Shown here piece by piece: positions 53,125 through 62,179 of a stretch of DNA of 64,000 bases. The DNA is from Rhodospirillaceae bacterium (lineage in GTDB: Bacteria; Pseudomonadota; Alphaproteobacteria; CACIAM-22H2): assembly GCA_022843945.1 (NCBI GenBank), contig JALHMR010000006.1:124001-188000 (forward strand). The letters run 5' to 3'. The position numbers and the translations under genes are program-made. The notes under the pieces are model-generated. The model made no database searches. It worked only from the letters and a program-made list of their open reading frames with translations, and was not told the DNA's origin. The number at the start of each line of letters is the position of its first letter. The stretch's first letter is position 1.

Positions 53125-54125
53125 CGCCGCTCGAGAATCGCCCACCCGGCGCGTCCCACGCGCCGGTGGGCGACCAGCGTGCCCCAGCGTGCCCACACGC
53201 GCCGGCACTCGGCCCAGCGCATCGCCCCGTCGCCACCCCACACCACCGCGTGGCCGCCTGTGGGCACGGCAGCGAGCACGGCGTTCACCCGCCGGGTCCA
53301 GAATTTTTCGGCGCTCTCGCGGCTGCGGCTCAGCGGCAGCCAGCGGTTGGCCATCAGGCTGTGGGCCAGCTGATCGTCGATCACGTATTCGTCGAGGCCG
53401 CGGGTCGGCGGGTTGCCCACGACCAGCGCGCGTTTCCCGTAAGCGAGACGCGGCGCCAGGGTGAGCATGTCCTGGCGATGCACGCGCACGCTGGCCTGCG
53501 CGACACGCGCCATCGCGGCGTTGAGGTCATCGGTCAGGCGCCTGAGCACCGCCAGCGGCGCTTGCGCGCGGCGCAGGTACGGCGCCCAGTCGCCGGTGAG
53601 ATCGGCACGCAGCTGGCGCGGGTCGTGGGTCGGCAGGATGTTCCAGGCCGTGTCCTCGGGCGCGAAGCCCAGGATCCAGCGCAGCGCCAGGTACTGATAG
53701 GCCGCGCCCTGTCCGGCGAAATAGAGCCGGTCGAAGATCTCCGCCACCGGTTCCAGAAGATAATCGGCGGCGAAATGGAAGCTCGGTACGTGCGGTGCCA
53801 GACGCGGGCGGCGCGTGGTGACCAGCCGGCGCACCGTGGGCCAGGACAGGCTCTGGCCGCCGAACAGCGCGCGCGCCGCCAGTTCGCTGCGCTCGGCGAT
53901 ATCGTTGACGATCAGCCGGCGCGCGCCGTGCGCCGCGAAGACCAGCGGCAGCAGGCACGAGCCCGAGGTGAGGTCGGCCACGGTGATCGACGGCCACTCT
54001 TTCACGGGCACGAGACGCGCGTAGGCGGCGGCGATCGCCGGCACGTGCTCGGCGATGCTGCCGTCGAGCGGCAACATGGCCCGCCTCAGCACGGAGAGGG
54101 ACGACGGGGGCAGGATGGGGTTCAT
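53121..54125 (-). CDS. DNA-methyltransferase-like protein with NPPT motif
   Basis: 334 residues. ADLTSGSCLLPLVFAAHGARRLIVND looks like the SAM-binding motif I region (in part D-x-x-x-G-S, then the ND after strand two) of D12-class adenine methylases. VVGNPPTRGLDEYV resembles the catalytic (D/N)PP(Y/F/W) motif with Thr as the last residue. The loss of the aromatic residue that stacks on the flipped base makes DNA methylation doubtful. It could act on another substrate or be inactive. No restriction enzyme nearby. A tRNA gene lies just upstream on the same strand. Confidence 0.6.
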   Translation of the reverse strand: MNPILPPSSLSVLRRAMLPLDGSIAEHVPAIAAAYARLVPVKEWPSITVADLTSGSCLLPLVFAAHGARRLIVNDIAERSELAARALFGGQSLSWPTVRRLVTTRRPRLAPHVPSFHFAADYLLEPVAEIFDRLYFAGQGAAYQYLALRWILGFAPEDTAWNILPTHDPRQLRADLTGDWAPYLRRAQAPLAVLRRLTDDLNAAMARVAQASVRVHRQDMLTLAPRLAYGKRALVVGNPPTRGLDEYVIDDQLAHSLMANRWLPLSRSRESAEKFWTRRVNAVLAAVPTGGHAVVWGGDGAMRWAECRRVWARWGTLVAHRRVGRAGWAILERR

Positions 54126-54138
54126 GGGGCAGGAGAAA

Positions 54139-54213
<75 letters not shown>

Positions 54214-54302
54214 GCCGAACCGAACAACGGCGCCGGCAAAGTAGTGGCAAGTGCGAGCCGCCGCAAGGGCCGCCAGCATCGCCGTTAACCCCCGGGAAAG
54301 CC

Positions 54303-55091
54303 TCAGATATGGCGGGTCTGGCCGCCGTCGAGATCGATGATCGCGCCGTTGGCGTAGGCGGCGGCCGTGGGCGAGACGAGGAAGCACACCGCCTGGCCGA
54401 TCTCCTCCGGCAGGCCGAAGCGCGCCACGCCGAGCTTGGCCAGGTTGCGTTTGCGCGCCTCGGCGTCGTCGATGCCCTCGGCCTTGGCCTGCACGGCCAG
54501 GCGTCCCTTGAGCCGGTCGGTCTCGATCGAGCCGGGGTTGATGGCGTTGACCCGCACGCCGTCCTTGATCCCCTGGTGCGACATCGCCTTGGTGAAGTTG
54601 AGCAGGGCGGCGTTGACCGAGCCGCCGATGGTGAACTCGGCCAGCGCCGTGTGGCCGCCCAGGCCGATGATGTTGACGATCGCCCCGTGCTGCGCCTTGA
54701 GCCGCGGCCAGGCGGCGCGCGTCAGGCGCACATTGCCGAAGAACTTGAGCGCGAAGCCGTCCTCGAAATCGGCATCGGTGAGCTTGAAGAAATCCTCGCG
54801 CTTGGTGGCGCCGGCATTGTTGACCAGCACGTCGATGCGCCCGAACTCCTTGTTCACGGCCTCGACCACAGCGGCCGGCGCGGCGGGCTGACGCAGATCG
54901 GCGGCCTGGACCAGCGCCCGGCGGCCGAGCGTGTTGCGGATCTCGCTGGCCAGGCCTTCGAGCGCGCTGGCATCGCGCGCCACCAGGGCGACGTCGCAGC
55001 CCTCCTTGGCCAGCTCCAGCGCAATGCCGCGGCCGATGCCGCGGCTCGCCCCGGTGATGATCGCCGCCTTGCCCTTGAGTCCCAGATCCAT
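54303..55091 (-). CDS. SDR-fold protein lacking the usual Tyr-x-x-x-Lys
   Basis: 262 residues with a clear SDR Rossmann core: TGASRGIGRG, NNAGATKRED and a C-terminal IIDLDGGQTRHI. At the position of the catalytic YxxxK the sequence reads FTIGGSVNAALLNFTKA, so Tyr and Lys are replaced by Gly and Asn, and the Ser before is IIGLGG. It is therefore unlikely to be a classical dehydrogenase; a reductase of unusual mechanism or a binding protein is possible. I chose the ATG at 55091. A GTG/ATG further upstream at 55169 adds only a non-conserved tail. Confidence 0.8.
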   Translation of the reverse strand: MDLGLKGKAAIITGASRGIGRGIALELAKEGCDVALVARDASALEGLASEIRNTLGRRALVQAADLRQPAAPAAVVEAVNKEFGRIDVLVNNAGATKREDFFKLTDADFEDGFALKFFGNVRLTRAAWPRLKAQHGAIVNIIGLGGHTALAEFTIGGSVNAALLNFTKAMSHQGIKDGVRVNAINPGSIETDRLKGRLAVQAKAEGIDDAEARKRNLAKLGVARFGLPEEIGQAVCFLVSPTAAAYANGAIIDLDGGQTRHI

Positions 55092-55205
55092 GATCGCTCC
55101 CGCTTTCTGTAGGCCTTTCGCTACTAGCCGTGCATCGCCTGTTTGACAAGCGCCCTCGCGAGTCCGCAATTGCGCGAGAGGCGCTCTCTTAAGCCAAGCT
55201 TGCGA

Positions 55206-55655
55206 TCAGTTCGGCCGGGTGGGCTCGGGCTGCGGCTCTTCCTCGACCACCCGCACCGCGGTGGGACCGGCCTGGTGGTGGATCAGGCGCCACTGGCGGC
55301 CTTCGTGCCGGAAGAGATTGGTGGCCACCAGGAACTGGCCCTCGATCTCCTCGTAGCAGATGACCATCGCCACCTCGCCGTGGATGAAGACCTGCGGGCG
55401 GCGGCAGGAGATGACCGGCGCGCTCTCGTTCTCGAGGATGCGCTTCCAGCTTTCCAGGACCTCGCGCCGCCCGGAGAGCACGCCCCAGCCCGGATGCAGG
55501 CAGGTCACGGGCGCCTCCTTCGACCACAGTTCCTCCATGGCCTTGAGGTCGCGATCGGCGAAAGCCCGGTAGAAGGCCTCGTTGGCGAACAGAATGGCAG
55601 CGTGCTCGGACAAGCGAATCGCCTCCGGCCAACCCCTCAGGCCAATTGGGGACAA
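55206..55655 (-). CDS. NTF2-like (SnoaL/DUF4440) protein
   Basis: 149 residues, cone-shaped alpha+beta fold: NEAFYRAFADRDLKAMEELWSKEAPVTCLHPGWGVLSGR (in part), ISCRRPQVFIHGEVAMVICYEE and QWRLIHHQAGP. Family members bind small hydrophobic ligands or act as isomerases and dehydratases. No export signal; the start could be a few codons further in. Stands alone on the minus strand between the SDR-like gene and the TRAP operon. Confidence 0.85.
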   Translation of the reverse strand: MSPIGLRGWPEAIRLSEHAAILFANEAFYRAFADRDLKAMEELWSKEAPVTCLHPGWGVLSGRREVLESWKRILENESAPVISCRRPQVFIHGEVAMVICYEEIEGQFLVATNLFRHEGRQWRLIHHQAGPTAVRVVEEEPQPEPTRPN

Positions 55656-55867
55656 GTCCCCCGTCGACCCCGCGAGGATAGCCCAAGAAGGCCGTTAACG
55701 CTCAGGCGCGTCGGGAATAACCCCGGAATTTTAAGTGTTTGAACCAAGGACTGCTTGTCAGGCTGGCCGAAAGATGCAGAATCGCCCACGAAGCCGGCAT
55801 AAAGACCGGCCGGGCCCAACACACGAGACCCCCAACACCTGAGACCCCTAGGAGGAGAGGAAACCCC

Positions 55868-57037
55868 ATGAGTAATCAAAAGAAAGGCACGACCAAAGGC
55901 CGCCGCGCATTCCTGCGCACGATGGCGGTCGGCGGTGCGGTTGCCGCAACCGGCACGGTCGTCGCGCCGAATGTGAGCCGCGGCCAGACCAGCCCGATCT
56001 CCATGCGCTGGCAGAGCACCTGGCCGGCGAAGGACATCTTCCACGAATACGCCGGCGACTTCGCCAAGAAGGTCAATGACATGACCGGCGGCGAGCTGCG
56101 CATCGAAGTGCTGCCCGCGGGCGCTGTCGTGCCGGCTTTCGGCCTGCTCGACGCGGTGTCGTCCGGCACGCTCGACGGCGGCCATGGCGTGGTCGTCTAT
56201 CACTACGGCAAGAGCACGGCGCTCGCCCTCTGGGGCTCGGGCCCGGCCTACGGCATGGACGCCAACATGCTGATGTCGTGGCACAAGTACGGCGGCGGCA
56301 AGGAGCTTCTGGCGAAGCTCTACCAGTCGGTCAACGCCAATGTCGTGTCGTTCCCCTACGGCCCGATGGCCACCCAGCCCCTCGGCTGGTTCAAGAAGCA
56401 GGTCACCAAGGTCGAAGACCTGCAGGGCCTGAAGTATCGCACCGTCGGCATCTCGATTGACGTGTTCACGGCGATGGGCGTTGCGGTCAACGCGCTTCCC
56501 GGCGGCGAGATCGTGCCGGCCATGGATCGCGGCCTGCTCGACGCGGCCGAGTTCAACAACATGACCTCCGACCGCATCCTCGGCTTCCCGGACGTCTCGA
56601 AGGTCTGCATGCTGCAGAGCTTCCACCAGAACGCCGAGCAGTTCGAGATCATGTTCAACAAGACCAAGTTCGACGCGCTCCCCGCGAAGATGCGGGCGAT
56701 CATCGAGAACGCGGTCGAGGCGGCGTCGCAGGATCTGAGCTGGAAGGCGATCCATCGCTATTCCAACGACTACGTCGAGATGAAGACGAAGGACCGGGTC
56801 CGCTTCTACAAGACCCCGGACGCCATCCTGCAGAAGCAGCTCCAGGTCTACGACGAGATCGCGGACAAGAAGGCGGCCGAAAATCCGATCTTCAAGGAAA
56901 TCACCGAGTCGCAGAAACGTTTTGCGGCTCGCGCGGTGGCCTGGGACATGGACAACAACGTCAACCGCCGCATGGCCTACAACCACTACTTCGTGCGTCG
57001 CGCGGCCGCTCCGGCCGCCGCTCCGAAACGGGGTTAA
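55868..57037 (+). CDS. dctP: TRAP transporter substrate-binding protein with Tat signal
   Basis: 389 residues. Twin-arginine signal GRRAFLRTMAVGG, export of a folded protein. Mature part: STWPAKDIFHEYAGDFAKKVN, GLKYRTVGISIDVFTAMG with the conserved Arg, and LPGGEIVPAMDRGLLDAAEF. A strong AGGAGAGG precedes the ATG at 55868. A proline/alanine-rich tail (AAAPAAAPKRG) ends the protein. First gene of an operon with dctQ, dctM and an amidase; a terminator hairpin follows. A close paralogue begins at 63200. Confidence 0.95.
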   Translation: MSNQKKGTTKGRRAFLRTMAVGGAVAATGTVVAPNVSRGQTSPISMRWQSTWPAKDIFHEYAGDFAKKVNDMTGGELRIEVLPAGAVVPAFGLLDAVSSGTLDGGHGVVVYHYGKSTALALWGSGPAYGMDANMLMSWHKYGGGKELLAKLYQSVNANVVSFPYGPMATQPLGWFKKQVTKVEDLQGLKYRTVGISIDVFTAMGVAVNALPGGEIVPAMDRGLLDAAEFNNMTSDRILGFPDVSKVCMLQSFHQNAEQFEIMFNKTKFDALPAKMRAIIENAVEAASQDLSWKAIHRYSNDYVEMKTKDRVRFYKTPDAILQKQLQVYDEIADKKAAENPIFKEITESQKRFAARAVAWDMDNNVNRRMAYNHYFVRRAAAPAAAPKRG

Positions 57038-57052
57038 TCGACGAGTATTACG

Positions 57053-57088
57053 GGACACCATGCCTTCGGGCATGGTGTCCTTTTTTTT
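57053..57088 (+). terminator. Strong hairpin terminator/attenuator between binding-protein and permease genes
   Basis: GGACACCATGCC - TTCG - GGCATGGTGTCC, a perfect 12-bp stem with a UUCG tetraloop, followed by eight T. Located 16 bases after the dctP stop and 68 bases before dctQ. It would make most transcripts end after dctP, giving excess binding protein. Confidence 0.93.
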
Positions 57089-57155
57089 GGCCCTTTAGCG
57101 GCTTAAGCATCCCCTTTCTTGACTATTCACGCTGATTCCTGACTATTCGCGCCCC

Positions 57156-57824
57156 ATGAACATCCAACGAACCCTGCTGGCGATCGACCGGGTCAGCGCC
57201 TGGTCGGGCAAGCTGTTTGCCTGGCTGATTCTCGGTCTGGCGCTCGTCGTCGGCATCGAGGTCTTCAAGCGTTACATCCTCAACGCCCCGACGGCGTGGA
57301 TCTTCGACCTCAACAGCATGCTCTACGGCACGATCTTCATGATGTGCGGCGCCTATGCCCTGGCCCAGAACGCGCATGTGCGCGGCGACTTCCTCTACGG
57401 TTCCATGCGCCCGCGGGTGCAGGCGGGGCTCGACCTGACGCTCTATTTCCTGTTCTTCCTGCCGGGCGTGATCGCCCTGCTCTATGCCGGCTACGGCTTC
57501 GCCAAGCTGTCGTGGATCATCAACGAGCATTCCAACGTCACCGCCGACGGCCCGCCGGTCTACCACTTCAAGACGGTCATCCCGGTCGCCGGCGCCCTGG
57601 TGCTGATCCAGGGCTTCGCCGAGATCGTGCGCTGCATCGTCTGCCTGAAGACCGGGGCCTGGCCGGCGCGCCTTAAGGACGTCGAGGAAACCGACGTCAT
57701 CGCCACGCAGCTCTCCCAGAGCGATACGGTCGACGAAGACGCGCGGCGCGCGGCGATCGAACAGGCCCATCACATCCACGAAACCGCGCATCAGCGCGGC
57801 ATGGGCGACGGAGCCAAGAAGTGA
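57156..57824 (+). CDS. dctQ: TRAP transporter small permease
   Basis: 222 residues. Four membrane segments with the DctQ loop YALAQNAHVRGDFLYGSM. A hydrophilic C-terminal extension of about 45 residues (DVEETDVIATQLSQSDTVDEDARRA, in part) is longer than usual. Its stop overlaps the GTG of dctM. Confidence 0.93.
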   Translation: MNIQRTLLAIDRVSAWSGKLFAWLILGLALVVGIEVFKRYILNAPTAWIFDLNSMLYGTIFMMCGAYALAQNAHVRGDFLYGSMRPRVQAGLDLTLYFLFFLPGVIALLYAGYGFAKLSWIINEHSNVTADGPPVYHFKTVIPVAGALVLIQGFAEIVRCIVCLKTGAWPARLKDVEETDVIATQLSQSDTVDEDARRAAIEQAHHIHETAHQRGMGDGAKK

Positions 57825-59866
57825 GCGATCCGATCCTTGGCCTGACCATGCTCGGCCTGATCGTGGCCGCGATCATGATGGGCTTTCCGACGGCCTTTAC
57901 CCTGATGGGTATGGGCATGCTCTTCGGCTTTGTCGCGTTCTATGACCCGGCGGTCCACTGGTACAACAACCAGATCTTCGACCTGATGGTGCAACGCACC
58001 TACGGGGCGATGAACAACGACACGCTGATCTCGATTCCGCTCTTCGTTTTCATGGGCTACCTGATCGAGCGCGCCGCGCTGGTCGACAAGATGTTCCACA
58101 GCGTACAGCTCGCCTTCCGGCGGGTGCCGGCGTCGCTGGCCGTGACCACTCTGTTGGTCTGTGCCTTCTGGGGCATGGCCTCCGGTATCGTCGGCGCGGT
58201 CGTCGTGCTGATGGGCGTCATCGCGCTCAGGCCCATGCTCAACGCCGGTTACGACGTGCGGCTGGCCGCGGGCGCCATCACCGCCGGCGGCACGCTGGGC
58301 ATCCTCATCCCGCCCTCGGTCATGCTGATCGTCTACGCCGCGGTGGCCGGCCAGTCGATCGTCAAGCTCTATGCCGCGGCGATGCTGCCAGGCTTCTTCC
58401 TGGCCTTCATGTACATCCTCTACATCGTCGGCCGGGCGCTGATTAATCCCAAGCTCGCGCCGGAACTGCCGCCGGAGATGTACAACACGCCGGTCGCCGA
58501 CTGGCTCCAGCGCCTGCAGCGCGGCCCGCAGAAGCGCGTCATTGGTGGGCTTTTCGCCGCTGTCTTCCGCCCCGGCATGGCCAAGGGCACGACCCTCGAT
58601 GGCAGGCCGGTCAACTACCGCATCGTCGTGGCCAACCTGCTGCAGGCCCTGGTGCCGCTCATCCTGACCGTCGTCATCTTCGCCCTCGCCTGGTGGTTCG
58701 TGATTGTCCGCAACGCGCCGGAAATCGATCGCGGCCCCCAGGCGGCGGTCGAGTTCTCGACCTTCGAGGGCGAGAATCGGGTTGGCGCCACGGAAACGAC
58801 CGACGACGACCAGGCCGAGCAGCCGGAGGACGAACAGCCGGCTGCGGACGAGCAGACCATGCAGGCGGAAGAGCCGCAGGCCGAGGAATCGCCCGACCTC
58901 GTGGCCGCGGGCAACGAGGCCGAGGAACGTCCGGGAGCGCCCGAGGGCTTCTATGAATGGTTCGGCGGTCTGGCGGCCGTCATGGCGCTGGTCCTTGGCT
59001 TCTACTACCGGCGCATGGATGGCGAGCAGCTCGAGATCCTGAAGATGGTCGAGTCGTCCGTCATGCCGCTGGCGGTGCTCACGCTCTCGGTGCTCGGCTC
59101 CATCCTGTTCGGCATTACGACAGCCACGGAATCGGCCGGCATCGGCTCGATCGGCGCCATGTTCCTGGCGGCGAGCCAGAAGTACCGTCGCTTGACCCTG
59201 TGGGCCGGCCTCGTCGGTATCATCATCGGCTCCTCGCTGGGTTCGCTGGCGCCGCGGGGCGATACGATGACCGTCATCATCTCCGGTGTGCTGGCCGGTC
59301 TTTTCCTCGGCGCTGCGGCCGCCTGGATCCGCGACCTGGCAGGCGGGCGGCAGCTGCTCGAGACCATGAAGCAGTCGGTCTTCCTGACCGCCAAGACCAC
59401 GGCGATGGTCTGCTGGCTGTTCGTCGGCTCGGCCCTGTTCTCGGCCGTGTTCGCCCTGCATGGCGGGCAGCAGATCATCGAGCAATGGGTGCTCAGCATG
59501 GATCTGTCGCCGCTGCAGTTCATGGTCATCGCCCAGTTCATCATCTTCATCCTGGGCTGGCCGCTGGAGTGGACGGAGATCATCGTCATCTTCGTGCCGA
59601 TCTTCGTGCCCCTTCTGACCCACTTCAACGTCGACCCGGTGCTGTTCGGCACCATGGTGGCGGTGAACCTGCAGGCCGCCTTCCTCTCGCCGCCGGTCGC
59701 CATGTCGGCGTTCTATCTCAAGGGCGTGGCGCCTGCCCACGTGACCATCAACCAGATCTTCGCCGGCATGATGCCCTACATGATCATCGTGCTTCTGCTG
59801 CTGGCGATCATGTATGCCTGGCCGGGCATGGCCTTGATGCTGCCGGGCTTCCTCTACGGCCGCTGA
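57821..59866 (+). CDS. dctM: TRAP transporter large permease with long acidic insertion
   Basis: 681 residues, against about 430 for typical DctM. The core is normal: GMASGIVGAVVVLMGVIALRPML, ITAGGTLGILIPPSVMLIVYA, TTATESAGIGSIGAMF and WTEIIVIFVPIFVPLL. Between the membrane segments at about residues 272-295 and 382-396 lies a hydrophilic insert (about 298-376) very rich in Asp, Glu, Gln and Pro, with near-repeats such as EDEQPAADEQ and EEPQAEES. It starts with GTG overlapping the dctQ stop. Three genes (dctM, dctQ, dctP) make a complete importer; ligand unknown, but the following amidase hints at an amide. Confidence 0.92.
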   Translation: MSDPILGLTMLGLIVAAIMMGFPTAFTLMGMGMLFGFVAFYDPAVHWYNNQIFDLMVQRTYGAMNNDTLISIPLFVFMGYLIERAALVDKMFHSVQLAFRRVPASLAVTTLLVCAFWGMASGIVGAVVVLMGVIALRPMLNAGYDVRLAAGAITAGGTLGILIPPSVMLIVYAAVAGQSIVKLYAAAMLPGFFLAFMYILYIVGRALINPKLAPELPPEMYNTPVADWLQRLQRGPQKRVIGGLFAAVFRPGMAKGTTLDGRPVNYRIVVANLLQALVPLILTVVIFALAWWFVIVRNAPEIDRGPQAAVEFSTFEGENRVGATETTDDDQAEQPEDEQPAADEQTMQAEEPQAEESPDLVAAGNEAEERPGAPEGFYEWFGGLAAVMALVLGFYYRRMDGEQLEILKMVESSVMPLAVLTLSVLGSILFGITTATESAGIGSIGAMFLAASQKYRRLTLWAGLVGIIIGSSLGSLAPRGDTMTVIISGVLAGLFLGAAAAWIRDLAGGRQLLETMKQSVFLTAKTTAMVCWLFVGSALFSAVFALHGGQQIIEQWVLSMDLSPLQFMVIAQFIIFILGWPLEWTEIIVIFVPIFVPLLTHFNVDPVLFGTMVAVNLQAAFLSPPVAMSAFYLKGVAPAHVTINQIFAGMMPYMIIVLLLLAIMYAWPGMALMLPGFLYGR

Positions 59867-59868
59867 GC

Positions 59869-61176
59869 ATGACCGTCCCCGGTCTGGCCGCAGCCGCCGC
59901 CGCGATCCGCGACGGCCGCAAGACCTCCACCGGGACCGTCAGGGAATGCCTGGCGCGCATCGCGTCCCGGGAGCCCGAAATCCAGGCCTGGGCCCATCTC
60001 GACGAGGCTCATGCGCTGCGCCAGGCCGAGGCGGCCGACCGGCACAAGGCCGGTGGTTCACCGCTCGGCCCCCTGCATGGCGTGCCGGTGGGCGTGAAGG
60101 ACATCTACGACACCACCGATTTCCCCACCGAGTACGGCTCGGCCCTGTGGGAAGGCCATCGGCCGCAGCGCGACGCGGTGGTGGTCACGACCCTGCGTGC
60201 GGCGGGCGCGGTGATCCTCGGCAAGACCGTGAGCACCGAATACGCCTATTACCAGCCCAACAAGACGCGCAACCCGCACGACCCGGCGCACACGCCGGGC
60301 GGCTCGTCGAGCGGCTCGGCCGCGGCGGTGGCCGCCGGCATGGTGCCGGCGGCGGTGGGCTCGCAGACCAACGGCTCGGTGATCCGCCCGGCGGCGTTCT
60401 GCGGCGTGGTCGGCTACAAGCCGACCCACGGCACCATCCCGCGCACCGGCGCCATGCTCCTGTCGCGCATTCTCGACACGGTCGGGGTGATGACCCGGAG
60501 CGTGGCCGATGCCGCGCTGCTCGTGGAGTTGCTGGCCGGCGCCGACGGTCAGGATCCCGATGCGCGGCCGGCCATCCCCGGCCTGGCCGCGGCGGCCATC
60601 CAGACGCTGCCGCAGCCGCCGCGTCTGGCCTTCGTCCGCACGCCCGCCTGGAAGTACGTCGAGCCTGAAACGGAAAAGGCCTTCGCCGCGCTGGCCGGCG
60701 ACCTGGGCGCCGCCGAGACGCCGCTGGGCCGCAGCTTCGACAACGCGATCGAGCGGCACGGCGTGGTCATGGCCGTGGACATGGCGTTCAATTTCCGCGC
60801 CGACTACGACCGCGGTCGCGACAAGCTCAGCCCGGCGCTCTGCCAGCTTCTCGAACGCGGCCGCCAGGTCTCGGCGATGGTCTACAAGGATGCCGTCGAG
60901 GCGCGCGAGACGCTGTACCGCGAGCTCGATCCGCTGTTCGGCGACTGCGACGCGATCCTCACGCCCGCCGCGCCGGGTGCGGCGCCGCCGGTGGCCACCA
61001 CCGGCAATCCGGCCTTCTGCAGCCTGTGGACCTATCTCGGCACGCCGGCCATCACCCTGCCGCTGCTCAAGGCGGCCAACGGCCTGCCCCTCGGCGTGCA
61101 GCTCGTCGGCGGGCGCGGCGACGATGCGCGGCTGCTGCGCGTGGCGCATTGGCTTGAGACGCGGGGCGCCACCTGA
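59869..61176 (+). CDS. Amidase signature family protein
   Basis: 435 residues. The Ser-cisSer-Lys triad is complete: Lys in GVPVGVKDIYDT, the cis-Ser in HTPGGSSSGSAAAVAAG, and the nucleophile Ser in GSQTNGSVIRPAAFCG. It hydrolyses an amide (or acts as a GatA-like transferase; no gatB/C is nearby) in the cytoplasm. The ATG follows the dctM stop after two bases, so it is co-transcribed with the TRAP importer and probably degrades what that importer brings in. Confidence 0.93.
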   Translation: MTVPGLAAAAAAIRDGRKTSTGTVRECLARIASREPEIQAWAHLDEAHALRQAEAADRHKAGGSPLGPLHGVPVGVKDIYDTTDFPTEYGSALWEGHRPQRDAVVVTTLRAAGAVILGKTVSTEYAYYQPNKTRNPHDPAHTPGGSSSGSAAAVAAGMVPAAVGSQTNGSVIRPAAFCGVVGYKPTHGTIPRTGAMLLSRILDTVGVMTRSVADAALLVELLAGADGQDPDARPAIPGLAAAAIQTLPQPPRLAFVRTPAWKYVEPETEKAFAALAGDLGAAETPLGRSFDNAIERHGVVMAVDMAFNFRADYDRGRDKLSPALCQLLERGRQVSAMVYKDAVEARETLYRELDPLFGDCDAILTPAAPGAAPPVATTGNPAFCSLWTYLGTPAITLPLLKAANGLPLGVQLVGGRGDDARLLRVAHWLETRGAT

Positions 61177-61276
61177 GTGCCGGTGCCAGGCGTGGCTTTA
61201 CGCCCCCCGGCAATCTCCATAAGATGCGCAATCAGTAAGAGTACGTGTCGGCTGAGACCACTTTCCGGAGGTCATC

Positions 61277-62065
61277 ATGGCGCGTTTTCTCGTGCTCGCC
61301 GCATTTCTGCTGCTTCTCAACCACGCTCCGGCGGCGGCGCAAGCCAGCGATCCCGCGCAGGCGCTGGCACCGACCGGCCGGCTTCGCGTGGCCTTGCTGA
61401 CCACCAATCCCGTCCTGGTCAGCCGCGATACGGGACCGGTCGAGATCTACGGCCTGGCGCCTGATCTCGGTCGCACGCTGGCCGACCGGCTTCACGTTCC
61501 CTTTCAGCCGATTCGCTATGCCACGGCGCCGCAACTGCTGAGCGCCGCCAACGAGGACGTCTGGGACGTCACCTTCCTGACCATCGATCCGGAGCGGGCG
61601 CTGGTGGTCGATTTCACCATGCCTTACCTGGAGGTCGAGAACGCGCTGCTGGCGGCGCCGCGCGCCTTTCTGGCTTCCTCGTACGGCGCCGACGCAGCGG
61701 GCATCCGCATCGCGGTGGTCGAGGGCAGCTCGAATTCCCTGCGCCTGTCGCGCAGCCTCAAATCCGCGCAGCTGGTCCGCGTCCCGAACTACGATGCCGT
61801 CGTGGAGATCCTGCGGAGCGGACAGGCGGACGCCTTCGCCGACAACCGGCAGCTGGGCCTGCGCATGAGCGAGCGCCTGCCGGGAGCCCGCATGCTGCGC
61901 AACGGCCAGGATTCCGGGCGCTACGCCATGGCCCTGCCGAAGGGCAATCCCTTCGGGCACAAGTTCCTCAATGACTTCGTCGATCGTGCGCGGCGCTCGG
62001 GACACGTGGCCCATGCCGTCGCTCAAGCCCAGCTGCAGGGCGTAACGGTGCTCTCGACACGCTGA
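61277..62065 (+). CDS. Family-3 (PBP2-type) periplasmic binding protein
   Basis: 262 residues. Signal peptide ending AAAQA. Bilobed amino-acid-binding plan: GRLRVALLTTNPVLV, GLAPDLGRTLADRL, DVTFLTIDPERALVVDFT and GQADAFADNRQL. No permease or ATPase genes accompany it, so it is an orphan binding protein or a sensor/solute-binding component for a transporter elsewhere. Starts 100 bases after the amidase stop, with a GGAGG before the ATG. Confidence 0.88.
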   Translation: MARFLVLAAFLLLLNHAPAAAQASDPAQALAPTGRLRVALLTTNPVLVSRDTGPVEIYGLAPDLGRTLADRLHVPFQPIRYATAPQLLSAANEDVWDVTFLTIDPERALVVDFTMPYLEVENALLAAPRAFLASSYGADAAGIRIAVVEGSSNSLRLSRSLKSAQLVRVPNYDAVVEILRSGQADAFADNRQLGLRMSERLPGARMLRNGQDSGRYAMALPKGNPFGHKFLNDFVDRARRSGHVAHAVAQAQLQGVTVLSTR

Positions 62066-62179
62066 TATCGCGCCGATCCAGTCGGGCTCGACCGGCAGCG
62101 CCTAAGCGTCGATAATCCTCCCCCAATCCTTCTGCGCCCGCCGGCGCTTTCGCGGCGGCGCAGCGCGATGGGAGGAACG

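Noticed and set aside
57791-59740. A 649-codon frame on the minus strand
   Set aside because: It is antisense to dctM, very rich in His, Asp and Arg, with no recognisable motif. This is an effect of high-GC codon bias on the opposite strand.
58957-59868. N-terminal extension of the amidase frame back to 58957
   Set aside because: The extension overlaps dctM in another frame and has no amidase similarity. The ATG at 59869, directly after the dctM stop, gives the normal length.
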